IMG/VR virus record: IMGVR_UViG_3300042506_000430
Location: 16,372-80,371 of that record
Origin: a virus
Strand: one strand, 5' to 3'
Length of the DNA stretch: 64,000 nucleotides
Shown here: positions 16,893-25,992 of the stretch, piece after piece
Layout: each line of letters starts with the position of its first letter
How positions within the stretch are numbered: position 1 is the stretch's first letter
Notes under the pieces: model-generated
Database searches by the model: none
What the model was told of the DNA's origin: nothing
The model's input: only the letters and a program-made list of their open reading frames with translations
Made by a program: the position numbers and the translations under genes

Positions 16893-17781
16893 AAGTATAA
16901 TTTTCAATAAACCACTCAACTGTTTCCTTCAACCCCTCCTCAATTGGGGTGAATTTAAAATCTGGTAAATATGACATCAATTTGCTATTATCAGATGGCT
17001 TTCTAAATTGTCCATCAGGTTTAGAATCATCAAATATTACCTTACCCTTAAAGTTAAAATAATTTACCAATAAGTCAACCAAATCTCTTATACTAATTTC
17101 AGATGAGGGACTCAAAATAATTGGTTCAGATTCATTGTAATTATTTAAAACCCATTCACTTAATCTTGCAACATCTTTAACATAAATAAATTCTCTTAAT
17201 GGTTTACCAGATCCCCAAACAATAAAATCAGTTTTTGTTTCTTTTGCCAAAAATAATTTATGAATTAACATAGGAATAACATGACCATGCTCTAATGAGA
17301 AATTATCATTAGAACCATATATGTTTGTTGGTATTACTGATTTATAATTTAACCCATATTGTTCTCTATATGCCCTAATTTGTATATCTGCCATTCTCTT
17401 GGCATAAGCATAGGGATAATTTGATGAATGAGGCTCACCCAAATGTATCTTCTTTTCAGTTAGGGGGTAATCAATATTATCTGGAAATACACAAGTGGAT
17501 AAGAAACAAACCAAATTTTCAACTCCAACCTTCCTTGCTGATTCTATAACATTTGTGTTTATCATAATGTTATCATAGAAATATTCACCCTTATACTTCA
17601 TATTACCCCCAAGTCCACCAACTTTACCAGCACAATGAATAATATGTGTTGGTTTATGCTTTTCAAAGGCTTCATATGTAAGGTGGGGGTTTGTTAAATC
17701 AATTTCACTTCCAATCTTAATATCTGATTTAATATGTGAACCAACTAAACCATATCCACCAGTTACTAACAATTTTAGCAT
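16879..17781 (-). CDS. fcl: GDP-L-fucose synthase
   Basis: This 300-residue short-chain epimerase/reductase converts GDP-4-keto-6-deoxymannose to GDP-L-fucose. It shows the N-terminal TGGYGLVGSH motif, LSTCVFPD with the active-site Ser-Thr-Cys, the YAYAKRMADIQ catalytic Tyr-Lys pair and the YGSNDNFSLEHGHVIP segment typical of Fcl/WcaG. Length matches the family. It lies between two gmd genes, giving a complete GDP-fucose route, and a GT11 fucosyltransferase lies downstream of the same promoter region. Confidence 0.93.
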   Translation of the reverse strand: MLKLLVTGGYGLVGSHIKSDIKIGSEIDLTNPHLTYEAFEKHKPTHIIHCAGKVGGLGGNMKYKGEYFYDNIMINTNVIESARKVGVENLVCFLSTCVFPDNIDYPLTEKKIHLGEPHSSNYPYAYAKRMADIQIRAYREQYGLNYKSVIPTNIYGSNDNFSLEHGHVIPMLIHKLFLAKETKTDFIVWGSGKPLREFIYVKDVARLSEWVLNNYNESEPIILSPSSEISIRDLVDLLVNYFNFKGKVIFDDSKPDGQFRKPSDNSKLMSYLPDFKFTPIEEGLKETVEWFIENYTYARK

Positions 17782-17786
17782 ATAAA

Positions 17787-18785
17787 CTAATATTTTTTAT
17801 TATTAATCATTTTAGTAATCCTAACTTGTTCATCCCAATGCTCAATCATTTCATCCATTAACATTTCAAAAGTATATTCTGGCTTCCAACCAAATTCTTT
17901 TCTAATTTTAGTAGAATCACCTTTAAGATATTTTAATTCTTCAGGTCTCATAAATTCTTGGTCTTGGACAACATATAGATTATAATCAAGTTCTAGTTTA
18001 GTAAATACATAATCAATCATTTCTCTAACTGAATGAGTTTTCATTGTTGATACAACATAATCATCTGGTGTATTGTGGTTTAATAATAAGTGCATTGCTT
18101 TTACATAATCTTTAGAATGACCCCAATCTCTATATGAATCCATATTGCCAATGACTAGTTTATTTGCTAATCCATGTTTTATTTCAAGAGCAGTTTTAAT
18201 AACTTTGCTTGTTACAAAATTGGATCCCCTTCTTGGGGATTCATGATTGAATAGTATTCCATTTACAGCATGTAATCCATAACCCCTTCTGTAACTTCTA
18301 ACTAATGAATATGCAGATAATTTAGAACACCCATATGGTGATACTGGTATCATTGGTGTTGTTTCTCGTTGAAAGCCATCACTATCAACAGAGTTTCCAA
18401 ACATTTCTGATGATGATGCTTGATAAAATTTAGCATTTGGACAACTTCTTCTATAGGCTTCTAACATATTTAAAACACCATTTGAATTTGTTTGTAATGT
18501 AAATTCTGGTATATCAAAACTTATTCTAACATGACTTTGTGCTGCTAAATTATATATTTCATCAGGTTGTATTTTATCTAATAATTTTTGTAAATTTGTT
18601 TGGTCTAAAACATCCCCATAATAAACATACATTCTATCTTTTATGGATTCAATACGGCTTTGTTGGTGTTCAGGTACTGAATTTCTTCTAACAATGCCAT
18701 AAACTTCATATCCTAAAGACAATAAATATTCTGATAAGTATGAGCCATCTTGCCCATTAATTCCTGTAATAAATGCTTTTTTCAT
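17787..18785 (-). CDS. gmd: GDP-mannose 4,6-dehydratase (copy 2)
   Basis: This 332-residue enzyme is a second Gmd with TGINGQDGSYLSEYLL at the start, SSSEMFGNSVDSDGFQRE, SPYGCSK and NHESPRRGSNFV. It is clearly paralogous to the copy at 15891-16892 but differs throughout, so this is not a recent duplication. Two copies may serve two products, for example fucose and an amino sugar made with the adjacent DegT-type enzyme. The intergenic space to that gene is one base. Confidence 0.93.
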   Translation of the reverse strand: MKKAFITGINGQDGSYLSEYLLSLGYEVYGIVRRNSVPEHQQSRIESIKDRMYVYYGDVLDQTNLQKLLDKIQPDEIYNLAAQSHVRISFDIPEFTLQTNSNGVLNMLEAYRRSCPNAKFYQASSSEMFGNSVDSDGFQRETTPMIPVSPYGCSKLSAYSLVRSYRRGYGLHAVNGILFNHESPRRGSNFVTSKVIKTALEIKHGLANKLVIGNMDSYRDWGHSKDYVKAMHLLLNHNTPDDYVVSTMKTHSVREMIDYVFTKLELDYNLYVVQDQEFMRPEELKYLKGDSTKIRKEFGWKPEYTFEMLMDEMIEHWDEQVRITKMINNKKY

Positions 18786-18786
18786 A

Positions 18787-19386
18787 TTATTTTTTAAAAA
18801 TTTTCATTTTAGTTAAATCAGGCCAATCAGTAACTACCCATTGCCTTGGTGGGGTATTGATTGCATCTTGTAATTTATTTAGTCCTAATTGTGCAATCTC
18901 AGGTGTCATATAATAATGAAATCCAAGAGTGTCTATATCTTGGTCTCTCCACGGTATGTTAGGTAATCTTCCATCATAAGACATTTTCTTTAATGAAATA
19001 TAATCAATTTCATTATCAAGTAAAATAATACCCCCTCTACCTAATGAAAGATGTTTTTGATATTGAAAACTAACACACATAAATGTGTTGGGAATATAAC
19101 TATTTTTTTTCCACAATACTGCTGCATCAATAATTCTTTTATCACCATAATTAAGTGTATAATAATTTTCCCAATCTTCATATCTCCATTCTAGTTCTAT
19201 ACCTATTTTTTCTGCCAAAAATGGTACAGACAAATATGTTCTTGTAGGTACATTAATTTTGGTTTCTTTAACATATCTTAAACATAATTCTAACCCATGT
19301 GTACAACTATCAACAGCAACTGCATAAGAAGAACCAAAAAACTCTGATATTTTATTTTCAAAAGTTGAAACTACTTCAAAATTCAT
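18787..19386 (-). CDS. Compact DegT/DnrJ-type aminotransferase (copy 1)
   Basis: This 199-residue protein is about half the length of usual sugar aminotransferases of this PLP family. It keeps the N-terminal FENKISEFFGSSYAVAVDSC segment, the PLP-site Asp (KRIIDAAVLW), the Schiff-base Lys in CVSFQYQKHLSLGRGG and the YYMTPEIAQLGLNKL helix. It lacks part of the middle and the whole C-terminal domain. Next to gmd it could make GDP-perosamine or a related amino sugar. It overlaps the PhyH-like gene by four bases. Activity of such a small form is uncertain. Confidence 0.72.
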   Translation of the reverse strand: MNFEVVSTFENKISEFFGSSYAVAVDSCTHGLELCLRYVKETKINVPTRTYLSVPFLAEKIGIELEWRYEDWENYYTLNYGDKRIIDAAVLWKKNSYIPNTFMCVSFQYQKHLSLGRGGIILLDNEIDYISLKKMSYDGRLPNIPWRDQDIDTLGFHYYMTPEIAQLGLNKLQDAINTPPRQWVVTDWPDLTKMKIFKK

Positions 19387-20285
19387 TTTTTATCATTTAA
19401 ATAGGTTTTAATATTGTTGTTATCATCACACCATTTAAGTGCGTATTGACCTTCTAACGGTCTTGAAAACATTGGATGGTAATGTTTGGCACACCCCTCA
19501 AAAAAATAATGATTGGCTTGAGTTAATCTAGTTTTATTAAAATCTGTAACACCTTCAACATTACAGCCACCATGCAACATATTTGAAGCCCATATTAAAG
19601 CTTGTCCTTTTTTTAAACTTACGTTTTTTTCAGAGGCTTTTTTACTTTTTATTAATTCAATTAAAAAATCTTCATATATTTTATAATTATTAGATTCCCC
19701 ATTTTCAATAGTATCAGGGTGAGGTAAATTAAGATTATGGTATTCATATACTGGCCATTTATGACTACCCGGTATTATTTTTAAAGTGCCATTAGTTTCA
19801 TCAACATCTTCAAATGCTACCCACACACCAACCATCCAAAGATGTGGTATTGTGTGAAAATGTATTGTATCACTATGTAGTGGTTGATTACTACCTTTAA
19901 TAAAATTAATAGTTGAAAATGGAAATGGCGTTTTTCCATATAAATAACTAAGAGTATTAATAATTTTAGGGTGTATTGTTAAATTAGCAATTGAGTCACT
20001 TTTTTTCCAATGTTCAAATATTCTTTTACTTTCTGTATATTGAAAGTGGTCAGCATGATATGTAGTATTTTCATTATTTAGTGCACTATACGTGTCATTT
20101 ACTATTGGTAATATATCATCATCAGTTAATTCTAAATCAATAATAAGATAACCATTTTCATTATAAAATTTACAATTTTCTTTTTGTTTATTGGTTAGCC
20201 CTGAATCATCCAATAATTCGTGAAAAAATGGTGATTCAATCCATGGAATGTCTAATGAGTTGTTTGATGGTTTAAAATTATTCAT
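19383..20285 (-). CDS. Phytanoyl-CoA dioxygenase (PhyH)-like oxygenase
   Basis: This 300-residue protein fits the Fe(II)/2-oxoglutarate oxygenases of the PhyH family. It has an HxD pair (PLHSDTIHFHTIPHLW), VWVAFEDVDETNGTLKIIPG followed by SHKWP, a distal His (MLHGGCNVEG) and an Arg for 2-oxoglutarate (KTRLTQANHYFF). It probably hydroxylates a small molecule or a sugar or acyl group made by this operon. It overlaps both neighbours by a few bases, supporting a shared pathway. The substrate cannot be read from sequence. Confidence 0.82.
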   Translation of the reverse strand: MNNFKPSNNSLDIPWIESPFFHELLDDSGLTNKQKENCKFYNENGYLIIDLELTDDDILPIVNDTYSALNNENTTYHADHFQYTESKRIFEHWKKSDSIANLTIHPKIINTLSYLYGKTPFPFSTINFIKGSNQPLHSDTIHFHTIPHLWMVGVWVAFEDVDETNGTLKIIPGSHKWPVYEYHNLNLPHPDTIENGESNNYKIYEDFLIELIKSKKASEKNVSLKKGQALIWASNMLHGGCNVEGVTDFNKTRLTQANHYFFEGCAKHYHPMFSRPLEGQYALKWCDDNNNIKTYLNDKK

Positions 20286-20808
20286 AGTTCATAAGTTTTT
20301 TAGCACTTTCTAATATTTGTTTTGAATCTCTCGTTTTGATTGGTTTTGCTGGTGATCCAGCATATACTGTCCAAGGTTCTGTATCTTTAGTAACAACAGA
20401 CCCAGCTCCAACTATTGACCCTTCACCTAATGTTACACCAGGTAAAACAGTACAATTAACACCTAAAGTAGAGTATCTTTTAAATATTACTGGTTTATTT
20501 ATGACCATTCGATGTTCTAATGGAACAACAGGCGATATTAATCCTTGAGTAAAATCATCACTTGCGCAGACAATTCTACTTCCAGAACCAATGTTAGTAA
20601 AATCTTCCATAACAATTAATGCTGGCGCACCACCTATAATTGAAACACTTGGTGCAATATGAATATAATCCCCCAATATTGCTTGAGTTGATATATAAGT
20701 CCACATATCAATTGCTACATGATTACCTATTTCAACTAATTCAGGTCTTGATATTATTGCTAAATTACTAACCCTAACATCTTTCCCCACTTTTTTTAAT
20801 TTTTTCAT
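20278..20808 (-). CDS. Hexapeptide-repeat acyltransferase
   Basis: This 176-residue protein has left-handed beta-helix hexapeptides (VEIGNHVAIDMWTYIS, LGDYIHIAPSVSIIGG). It ends with the classic LPGVTLGEGSIVGAGSVVTK motif and AGSPAKPIKTRDSK, as in sugar O/N-acetyltransferases such as WcaF or PerB-like enzymes. It likely transfers an acetyl or other acyl group to a sugar. With the KAS III and SDR genes beside it, the acyl group may be longer than acetyl (inference). It overlaps the PhyH-like gene by 8 bases. Confidence 0.85.
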   Translation of the reverse strand: MKKLKKVGKDVRVSNLAIISRPELVEIGNHVAIDMWTYISTQAILGDYIHIAPSVSIIGGAPALIVMEDFTNIGSGSRIVCASDDFTQGLISPVVPLEHRMVINKPVIFKRYSTLGVNCTVLPGVTLGEGSIVGAGSVVTKDTEPWTVYAGSPAKPIKTRDSKQILESAKKLMNYE

Positions 20809-20817
20809 TTTTTATAT

Positions 20818-21468
20818 TTATAATCCACCATTTATTTTTAAATTACCACCACAAAAATATTCATTTTCTATAATATAATCAATAGTATTATATAATTCTT
20901 CAGTTTTACCAAACCTTTTTAAACCTATTTTTTCTTTTGCAATATCTTGATATTTAGATTCAACTCTATCACCCATTCCACCATCCCAATATCCTAGTTG
21001 TATTGTATTACATGTTATTCCATGTTTTATATTTTCTTTATTAGCAACCGAAATTAATCTATCCAAAAAAGCTTTTGATGCACAATATAATGAATTTTTA
21101 GGTACATTCATTTCAGAAAAAATTGAAGATATTGATATCACTCTACCCCATTTATTTTTAATCATATTTGGTAAGCATCCAGAAAGTATATTTATATTAC
21201 CTTTTATGTTTACATTCAACATATCATCAATTTCTTTATAATCATCCTCAGTAATACTATTTAAAAATACATCATATTTTTTACCTGACATATTTAAAAC
21301 AATATCTACTTGATTTTCATTAAAAAAATTATTTACTTCTTTTGGGTTTGTTACATCAACGTCTTTACTACTTAAATCAATTACTTCATATTTTTTTTTA
21401 AGAAATGGTACTAATTTAGTTCCAAGACCACCTTTTCCACCAAAAACAACTATTTTTTTCATAATCAT
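20818..21468 (-). CDS. Short-chain dehydrogenase/reductase, FabG-like
   Basis: This 216-residue SDR has the cofactor motif VVFGGKGGLGTKL, the VLNMSGK strand (variant of NNAG), the serine in VISISSIFSE and the catalytic YCASK. It may reduce a 3-oxoacyl group, as in fatty acid synthesis, or a keto sugar. Its start overlaps the KAS III stop by four bases (ATGA), which links the two and favours an acyl role. An alternative start two codons downstream exists. Confidence 0.82.
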   Translation of the reverse strand: MIMKKIVVFGGKGGLGTKLVPFLKKKYEVIDLSSKDVDVTNPKEVNNFFNENQVDIVLNMSGKKYDVFLNSITEDDYKEIDDMLNVNIKGNINILSGCLPNMIKNKWGRVISISSIFSEMNVPKNSLYCASKAFLDRLISVANKENIKHGITCNTIQLGYWDGGMGDRVESKYQDIAKEKIGLKRFGKTEELYNTIDYIIENEYFCGGNLKINGGL

Positions 21469-22409
21469 TGATTATACTTAATTATCATTGAACCCCAAGC
21501 CCAACCAGCACCAACAGCTGATAATAATATATTATCACCATAAGTTATTTCACCTGATTTAATTGCATCATCTAAAGCAATTGGTATTGATGCACCTGCA
21601 ATATTACCATATTTATCCATTATTGTTTTTACTTTATGCATTGGTAAACCAACATCTTTTGCAACCAACTTTAATATATTAATACTAGGTTGATGTGGTA
21701 CTAACATATTAATATCATCAGCTGTTAAATTAGCTTCTTTTAAAACACTTTTAATTGATTCAGGTAATACTTTAGTTGCTTGTTCCCAAACTTCTTTGCC
21801 TACCATTTCAAATGGTTTATCTAATGGCATTCTAAAACCTGTCATACCAGTACCTTTACCATTAGACAATATTTCACTTACCATCCAACTATTATCTGAG
21901 GGTCCTAAAACTACAGCTCCAGCACCATCGCCAAAAAATACACAATGACGATTATTTAAGTTAGTATGTTTAGAATATGTTTCACTAGCAACAATTAATA
22001 TATTTTTATATATACCAGTACTAATTAATGTTGATGCAAATGACATAGCATAGACAAACCCAGCACAAACTGCATTAATATCAAATGATGGTACATTTTT
22101 TTCAATATCTAATTTATTATGTAAAACACATGCAGTTGATGGTGATATTTGATCAGGACTAGAAGTAACTACTATAATTAAATCTAAATCTTCTTTATTT
22201 ATGTTAGCCGATTCTAAAGCATTTATGGCAGCATAGTAAGCTAAATCAGAAGTTTTCTCATCAGCAATAAATCTTCTTTCTAAAATACCTAATTTTTGTT
22301 CAACCCATTCTGGTGTTGTGTCTATGTTTTTACATAGTTCACTATTACTCACAACCCTATTAGGTAGATAAGACCCAGTACCAATTATTGTTACTTTATC
22401 ACTCTTCAT
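21465..22409 (-). CDS. 3-oxoacyl-ACP synthase III (KAS III, FabH-like)
   Basis: This 314-residue thiolase-fold enzyme has all three catalytic residues: Cys in DINAVCAGFVYAMS, His in LVPHQPSINILK and Asn in KYGNIAGASIP. The N-terminus (VTIIGTGSYLPNRVVSNSEL) and length fit FabH. It condenses an acyl-CoA starter with malonyl-ACP. In a sugar operon next to an SDR and an acyltransferase it may make a hydroxyacyl substituent for an amino sugar (inference); housekeeping lipid synthesis is the alternative. Confidence 0.9.
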   Translation of the reverse strand: MKSDKVTIIGTGSYLPNRVVSNSELCKNIDTTPEWVEQKLGILERRFIADEKTSDLAYYAAINALESANINKEDLDLIIVVTSSPDQISPSTACVLHNKLDIEKNVPSFDINAVCAGFVYAMSFASTLISTGIYKNILIVASETYSKHTNLNNRHCVFFGDGAGAVVLGPSDNSWMVSEILSNGKGTGMTGFRMPLDKPFEMVGKEVWEQATKVLPESIKSVLKEANLTADDINMLVPHQPSINILKLVAKDVGLPMHKVKTIMDKYGNIAGASIPIALDDAIKSGEITYGDNILLSAVGAGWAWGSMIIKYNQ

Positions 22410-22419
22410 TTATAGAAAT

Positions 22420-22500
22420 GTTTTATCTAATTCTTACCTTTTGCAGAAATCTGTTTTATATTCATATACTAATACCCAACTTTCTTGGATAATTACATTT
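22420..22500 (-). pseudogene. Remnant of a second cupin gene
   Basis: Positions 22420-22473 match the 3' end of the intact cupin gene (23139-23192) base for base in length with scattered changes. Positions 22474-22500 match 23327-23353 of the same gene. The 134 bases in between are missing, so this is a cupin copy with an internal deletion. Its edge runs into the last codons of the FkbM gene 22493-23128. Confidence 0.8.
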
Positions 22501-23128
22501 TATTTTTTTCCCATGACTCCCAAACAAAAGGATAATCAAATTTATTTTCAAATCCATTATAAATTAAGTTTTTTTGAATATTAATTCTTCTTTCTATATC
22601 ATTTTCAATACCTAAATGAAACTGTATTTGTATATTTTTAAATTTATTAATAATTTTACTTTCAATCATATATTCCATTAATGCATATTCATCGCCCTCA
22701 ATATTAATCTGAAGTAAATCTACTTGATTAATGTTATTATCTGAAAGTATTTTATCAATAGGTAAGGTTTTAATTTGGATTACAGAATTACCATTTGTAT
22801 TAAAATTTGTTGATGAGCCATCATTTGACAAATATAAAGATTTAGTTGCCTCATTTTTATCTGTAGATACACCTACATTCATTACTTTTATTTTTTTATA
22901 ATTTTCATATTTTGTAACTAAATGATTATAAAAGTCTGGGACAGGTTCAACTAATATTATATTAGGAACATATGGGTTATTTTTTTTTAAAATTTCATCA
23001 ATCCATAACCCATAATACCCCCCTAAATCAATAACAATTGAATTGTTATTTAATTCATAATTTATGTTATGGGTATAATCACCATTATCCCCAAACCACT
23101 TATTTAAACTTGTAATGTCTTGTCTCAT
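22493..23128 (-). CDS. FkbM-family SAM methyltransferase
   Basis: This 211-residue protein has the class I methyltransferase motif I (SIVIDLGGYYGLWIDEIL), the acidic motif IILVEPVPDFYNHL and the FkbM-specific LLQINIEGDEYALMEYM segment. It probably O-methylates a sugar hydroxyl. It is flanked by the intact cupin gene upstream (four-base overlap) and by a cupin remnant downstream, suggesting this cassette arrived or was copied with cupin ends. Confidence 0.85.
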   Translation of the reverse strand: MRQDITSLNKWFGDNGDYTHNINYELNNNSIVIDLGGYYGLWIDEILKKNNPYVPNIILVEPVPDFYNHLVTKYENYKKIKVMNVGVSTDKNEATKSLYLSNDGSSTNFNTNGNSVIQIKTLPIDKILSDNNINQVDLLQINIEGDEYALMEYMIESKIINKFKNIQIQFHLGIENDIERRINIQKNLIYNGFENKFDYPFVWESWEKNKM

Positions 23129-23538
23129 AAAATAAAAGTTTTATCAAATTCTTGTCCTTCATAAGGACCTGTTTTATATTCATATACTAATGTGTTATCT
23201 TCTAATATTTCATAATTATGCCCACCTTCTAATGTAAATGATGCATCACCAAAATATAAAATTTCTGTTGTTAAAATTGAATCATCAATATCGTAAAATA
23301 TACATTTGACGCTCCCTTGTAATACCACCCAACTTTCTTGTGCAATTACATTTCTAGTTCTTTCTTTCCAAATATGTTTATGTGGTTTAAATGTTGTACC
23401 CTTAGTTAAATTTAATTTTGAACATTGGATAAAGTTATCCCCAGATATTATATCTTCTCTTCCTGGGGTTATTTCATTTTTTCTAACTATTATGTGTAGT
23501 AGTTTAGTTTCATTAATTTTTGAATATATCTTTTTCAT
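23125..23538 (-). CDS. Cupin-fold protein
   Basis: This 137-residue protein has a single cupin barrel. It shows a metal-type motif in TTFKPHKHIWKERTRNVIAQ, then ESWVVLQGSVKCIFYDIDDS, then GDASFTLEGGHNYEILEDN with the second-motif His. It resembles WbuC-type or sugar isomerase-like cupins of polysaccharide loci. A role in sugar modification is likely; the exact reaction is unknown. It overlaps the FkbM gene by four bases. Confidence 0.7.
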   Translation of the reverse strand: MKKIYSKINETKLLHIIVRKNEITPGREDIISGDNFIQCSKLNLTKGTTFKPHKHIWKERTRNVIAQESWVVLQGSVKCIFYDIDDSILTTEILYFGDASFTLEGGHNYEILEDNTLVYEYKTGPYEGQEFDKTFIL

Positions 23539-23541
23539 TTT

Positions 23542-24354
23542 TTAAATTTTAATCCAATTATCAAGTAATATGTCAGAAGAGTTTAGATGTGACGCTGAGG
23601 GTCCAAACCAATTATTAGGTCCAATTATTTTTTTATCTTTATTTTCATTTAAATAAGCACCCCACCAACCAAAAGTACTATTACATATTATATTGTGTTC
23701 ACACATACTCATTGAGTATAAATCTAAATAATCTTTGCCCAAACTAACAAATTCTTTATTAGGTAAAAAATCAAACATACTTTTAACACCATTTAAATCA
23801 TCACTAAATATTAAGTAATTTCTATCAAGACCAATCAAATTAATAGCTGACATATAATACTCTATAGATTGTTGTGGATGGTAATTAGATGATGATAAAT
23901 AATCACCTCTTCTAATATGAATTGAAACTGAATTTTGAACATTTGGTAATCTTTCCAAAATAATTTGTTTAATATTTATAGTTGGTTTAAAAAGATTGAT
24001 AATATAATCTTTATTATTTATAAAATATTTTTCACTCTGAAAATAACCTTCAATTAATAAATTTTCACCTATGTTATATTTTATTTGCCCATAATTAAAT
24101 GTTATAGGTTCTACATGTACTCTATATGGTAATAGTAATTTCTCTATAAAAGTAATATTACGTAATAAATTATCTTTATAAACACTATAATCAGGGTCAA
24201 ACCCTGGTTTTGGCGTCTCAGTACTAATTGGTCTTAAAAATTCATTTGAAAAAATATAATCAACATTATTATCCAAAGCCAAACTAATTGATGCAGATAA
24301 TTTAAACATAACATTACATATCCCACCTTGATGATTTGTAGTTATAAAATTCAT
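23542..24354 (-). CDS. Alpha-1,2-fucosyltransferase (GT11)
   Basis: This 270-residue protein carries the GT11 signatures. The donor-binding motif SVSIHIRRGDYLSSSNYHPQ is followed by YLIFSDDLNGVKSMF, and then CEHNIICNSTFGWWGAYLNE. It should transfer fucose from GDP-fucose to a terminal sugar, usually galactose, in alpha-1,2 linkage. The matching donor pathway (gmd, fcl) is in the same operon. It overlaps the next upstream gene by four bases. Confidence 0.92.
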   Translation of the reverse strand: MNFITTNHQGGICNVMFKLSASISLALDNNVDYIFSNEFLRPISTETPKPGFDPDYSVYKDNLLRNITFIEKLLLPYRVHVEPITFNYGQIKYNIGENLLIEGYFQSEKYFINNKDYIINLFKPTINIKQIILERLPNVQNSVSIHIRRGDYLSSSNYHPQQSIEYYMSAINLIGLDRNYLIFSDDLNGVKSMFDFLPNKEFVSLGKDYLDLYSMSMCEHNIICNSTFGWWGAYLNENKDKKIIGPNNWFGPSASHLNSSDILLDNWIKI

Positions 24355-25199
24355 ATTTTTGTGGTATATAGATTTATTAAAGTTTCACATCTTTTTTCAT
24401 ATGTATGCTTTTTTGACAACTCCAATCCAGATTTACCAATAGACTCTCTTAATTTATCATTAGATAGTAATTGTTTTATTTTTAAAATCATTTCATTATT
24501 ATCTTTATACATCATAACATTTACACCATCAATAAAACCCAATTCTTCATACTGGTAATTATAGTTAGTCACTAAGGGTATGCCACATCCTATGGTCTCA
24601 AAACTTCTATAATTAATATCATTTGATAAGTTACAATTCCAATGTATTTTGTAGGAATTTATTGCATTAACCATAGAGTCACCAATAACAAAATTATCAA
24701 ATATAAAACTAAAATTACTTGATAATAAATCTATATAGTTGTTTCTATTAAGTAAGTTACCACAAAACCCAAGGTCACATTTTTTAGCAGCATTTCTTGG
24801 AGAGATTAATGTATCATCAAATGAGTTTGGAAACCAAATCTTATAATCTTTATTAACATAATCTTTAGTTGAGTGTAATAAAATGTCATAATTACCTCTA
24901 TTATATTCTTTTATATACCCTTCTTCCCCTTTTACATGCGCATCAATACTCCATAAAAATTTTGTTGTTTTAACTTTAGATAAATTTGGAACCCATCCTG
25001 TCTCATTATAATTTTCTAAATTTATTATTAAATCATATGATTCATAATCTATATTATCATTAAAATTATTGTGACCTAAACCCCAAACATCACATTCTTG
25101 ATTTAACTTAATAAATGCTCTTTGTAAACAAAAACATTCTCTAAAATGTCTATTTTCATTATGTCTGCCATTCTCTTGTATTAAAAGTATTTTTAACAT
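24351..25199 (-). CDS. Glycosyltransferase, CgeB-like group 1
   Basis: This 282-residue GT-B protein has an N-terminal ILLIQENGRHNENRHFRECF and a C-terminal donor domain with YRSFETIGCGIPLVTNYNYQ followed by YEELGFIDG. It ends with the typical KHTYEKRCETLINLY helix of the Glyco_trans_1_2 (CgeB/YkvP) group. Sugar and acceptor unknown. It overlaps the fucosyltransferase gene by four bases. Confidence 0.82.
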   Translation of the reverse strand: MLKILLIQENGRHNENRHFRECFCLQRAFIKLNQECDVWGLGHNNFNDNIDYESYDLIINLENYNETGWVPNLSKVKTTKFLWSIDAHVKGEEGYIKEYNRGNYDILLHSTKDYVNKDYKIWFPNSFDDTLISPRNAAKKCDLGFCGNLLNRNNYIDLLSSNFSFIFDNFVIGDSMVNAINSYKIHWNCNLSNDINYRSFETIGCGIPLVTNYNYQYEELGFIDGVNVMMYKDNNEMILKIKQLLSNDKLRESIGKSGLELSKKHTYEKRCETLINLYTTKI

Positions 25200-25200
25200 A

Positions 25201-25992
25201 TTAATAATTTGTTATAATTTTATTGATAACCCCATTTATTAAATTATTATTTAAGTGATTCCCTTCGGTTAATGGTTGGATATTATTTTTTTGAGTAAAC
25301 AATTCAATATTGTCTTTATGTACAAAAATATGGTCAGAAGGATAATCATATTCTAAATAAAAAGGAATGTATCCAATATCTTTAAGTAATTTAAAAATAT
25401 TGGAATCATCATATCCAAATTTGGTTAATTGAAAATTTTCTAACTCTACAATCAATGTTGGTTTATCTTTCTTTATTGTCTCAACCCCACCTTCTAACAC
25501 AAATTTTTCATATCCCTGAACATCAATTTTAATAAAATCTATTTTTGGTAAATCTAAACTATCAATTGTTTTTATATTAATTTCTTCACCACCAGCACCA
25601 ACACTTAAATCACCAATATTAATCCAAGGAGAATTGTAATTAATTTGATTCATTTTAGATACAATATTTTCATTACCTAATCCAAAATTATATACAATTA
25701 TGTTTTTAATGTTGTTATCATTAATTGATAATGTTTGGATATCAAACATAATTTTTTGAGGTTCAAAACTATAAACTATATTACAATACTTAGAGGCAAT
25801 TATTGAATGCCACCCATAATTACTTCCAACGTCTATAAAGGTTGAGTCACTATCTAAATTAGTTTTTAAAAATTCAATAATATGTTTTTCCCAAATTTTT
25901 CCGTTAATTATATCCCCACCAATACCATCATTTTTGAAAGTATATATTTCAAACCAATCTACTTTAGTTTTAATTATATTATCTATTATCAT
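25201..25992 (-). CDS. FkbM-family SAM methyltransferase
   Basis: This 263-residue protein shows motif I (STFIDVGSNYGWHSIIAS), the acidic SFEPQKIMFDIQ, and the FkbM core IDFIKIDVQGYEKFVLEG. It likely O-methylates a sugar. The N-terminal 40 residues (KVDWFEIYTFKNDGIGGDII) set the bound substrate side. It overlaps the GT4 gene by 14 bases and is one base from the CgeB-like gene. Confidence 0.88.
   Translation of the reverse strand: MIIDNIIKTKVDWFEIYTFKNDGIGGDIINGKIWEKHIIEFLKTNLDSDSTFIDVGSNYGWHSIIASKYCNIVYSFEPQKIMFDIQTLSINDNNIKNIIVYNFGLGNENIVSKMNQINYNSPWINIGDLSVGAGGEEINIKTIDSLDLPKIDFIKIDVQGYEKFVLEGGVETIKKDKPTLIVELENFQLTKFGYDDSNIFKLLKDIGYIPFYLEYDYPSDHIFVHKDNIELFTQKNNIQPLTEGNHLNNNLINGVINKIITNY

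Noticed and set aside
18787-19386. Reading the short DegT-type gene as a pseudogene
   Set aside because: The frame is intact with PLP residues kept, and a second gene in the same operon shows the same reduced layout, so a compact functional form is more likely.
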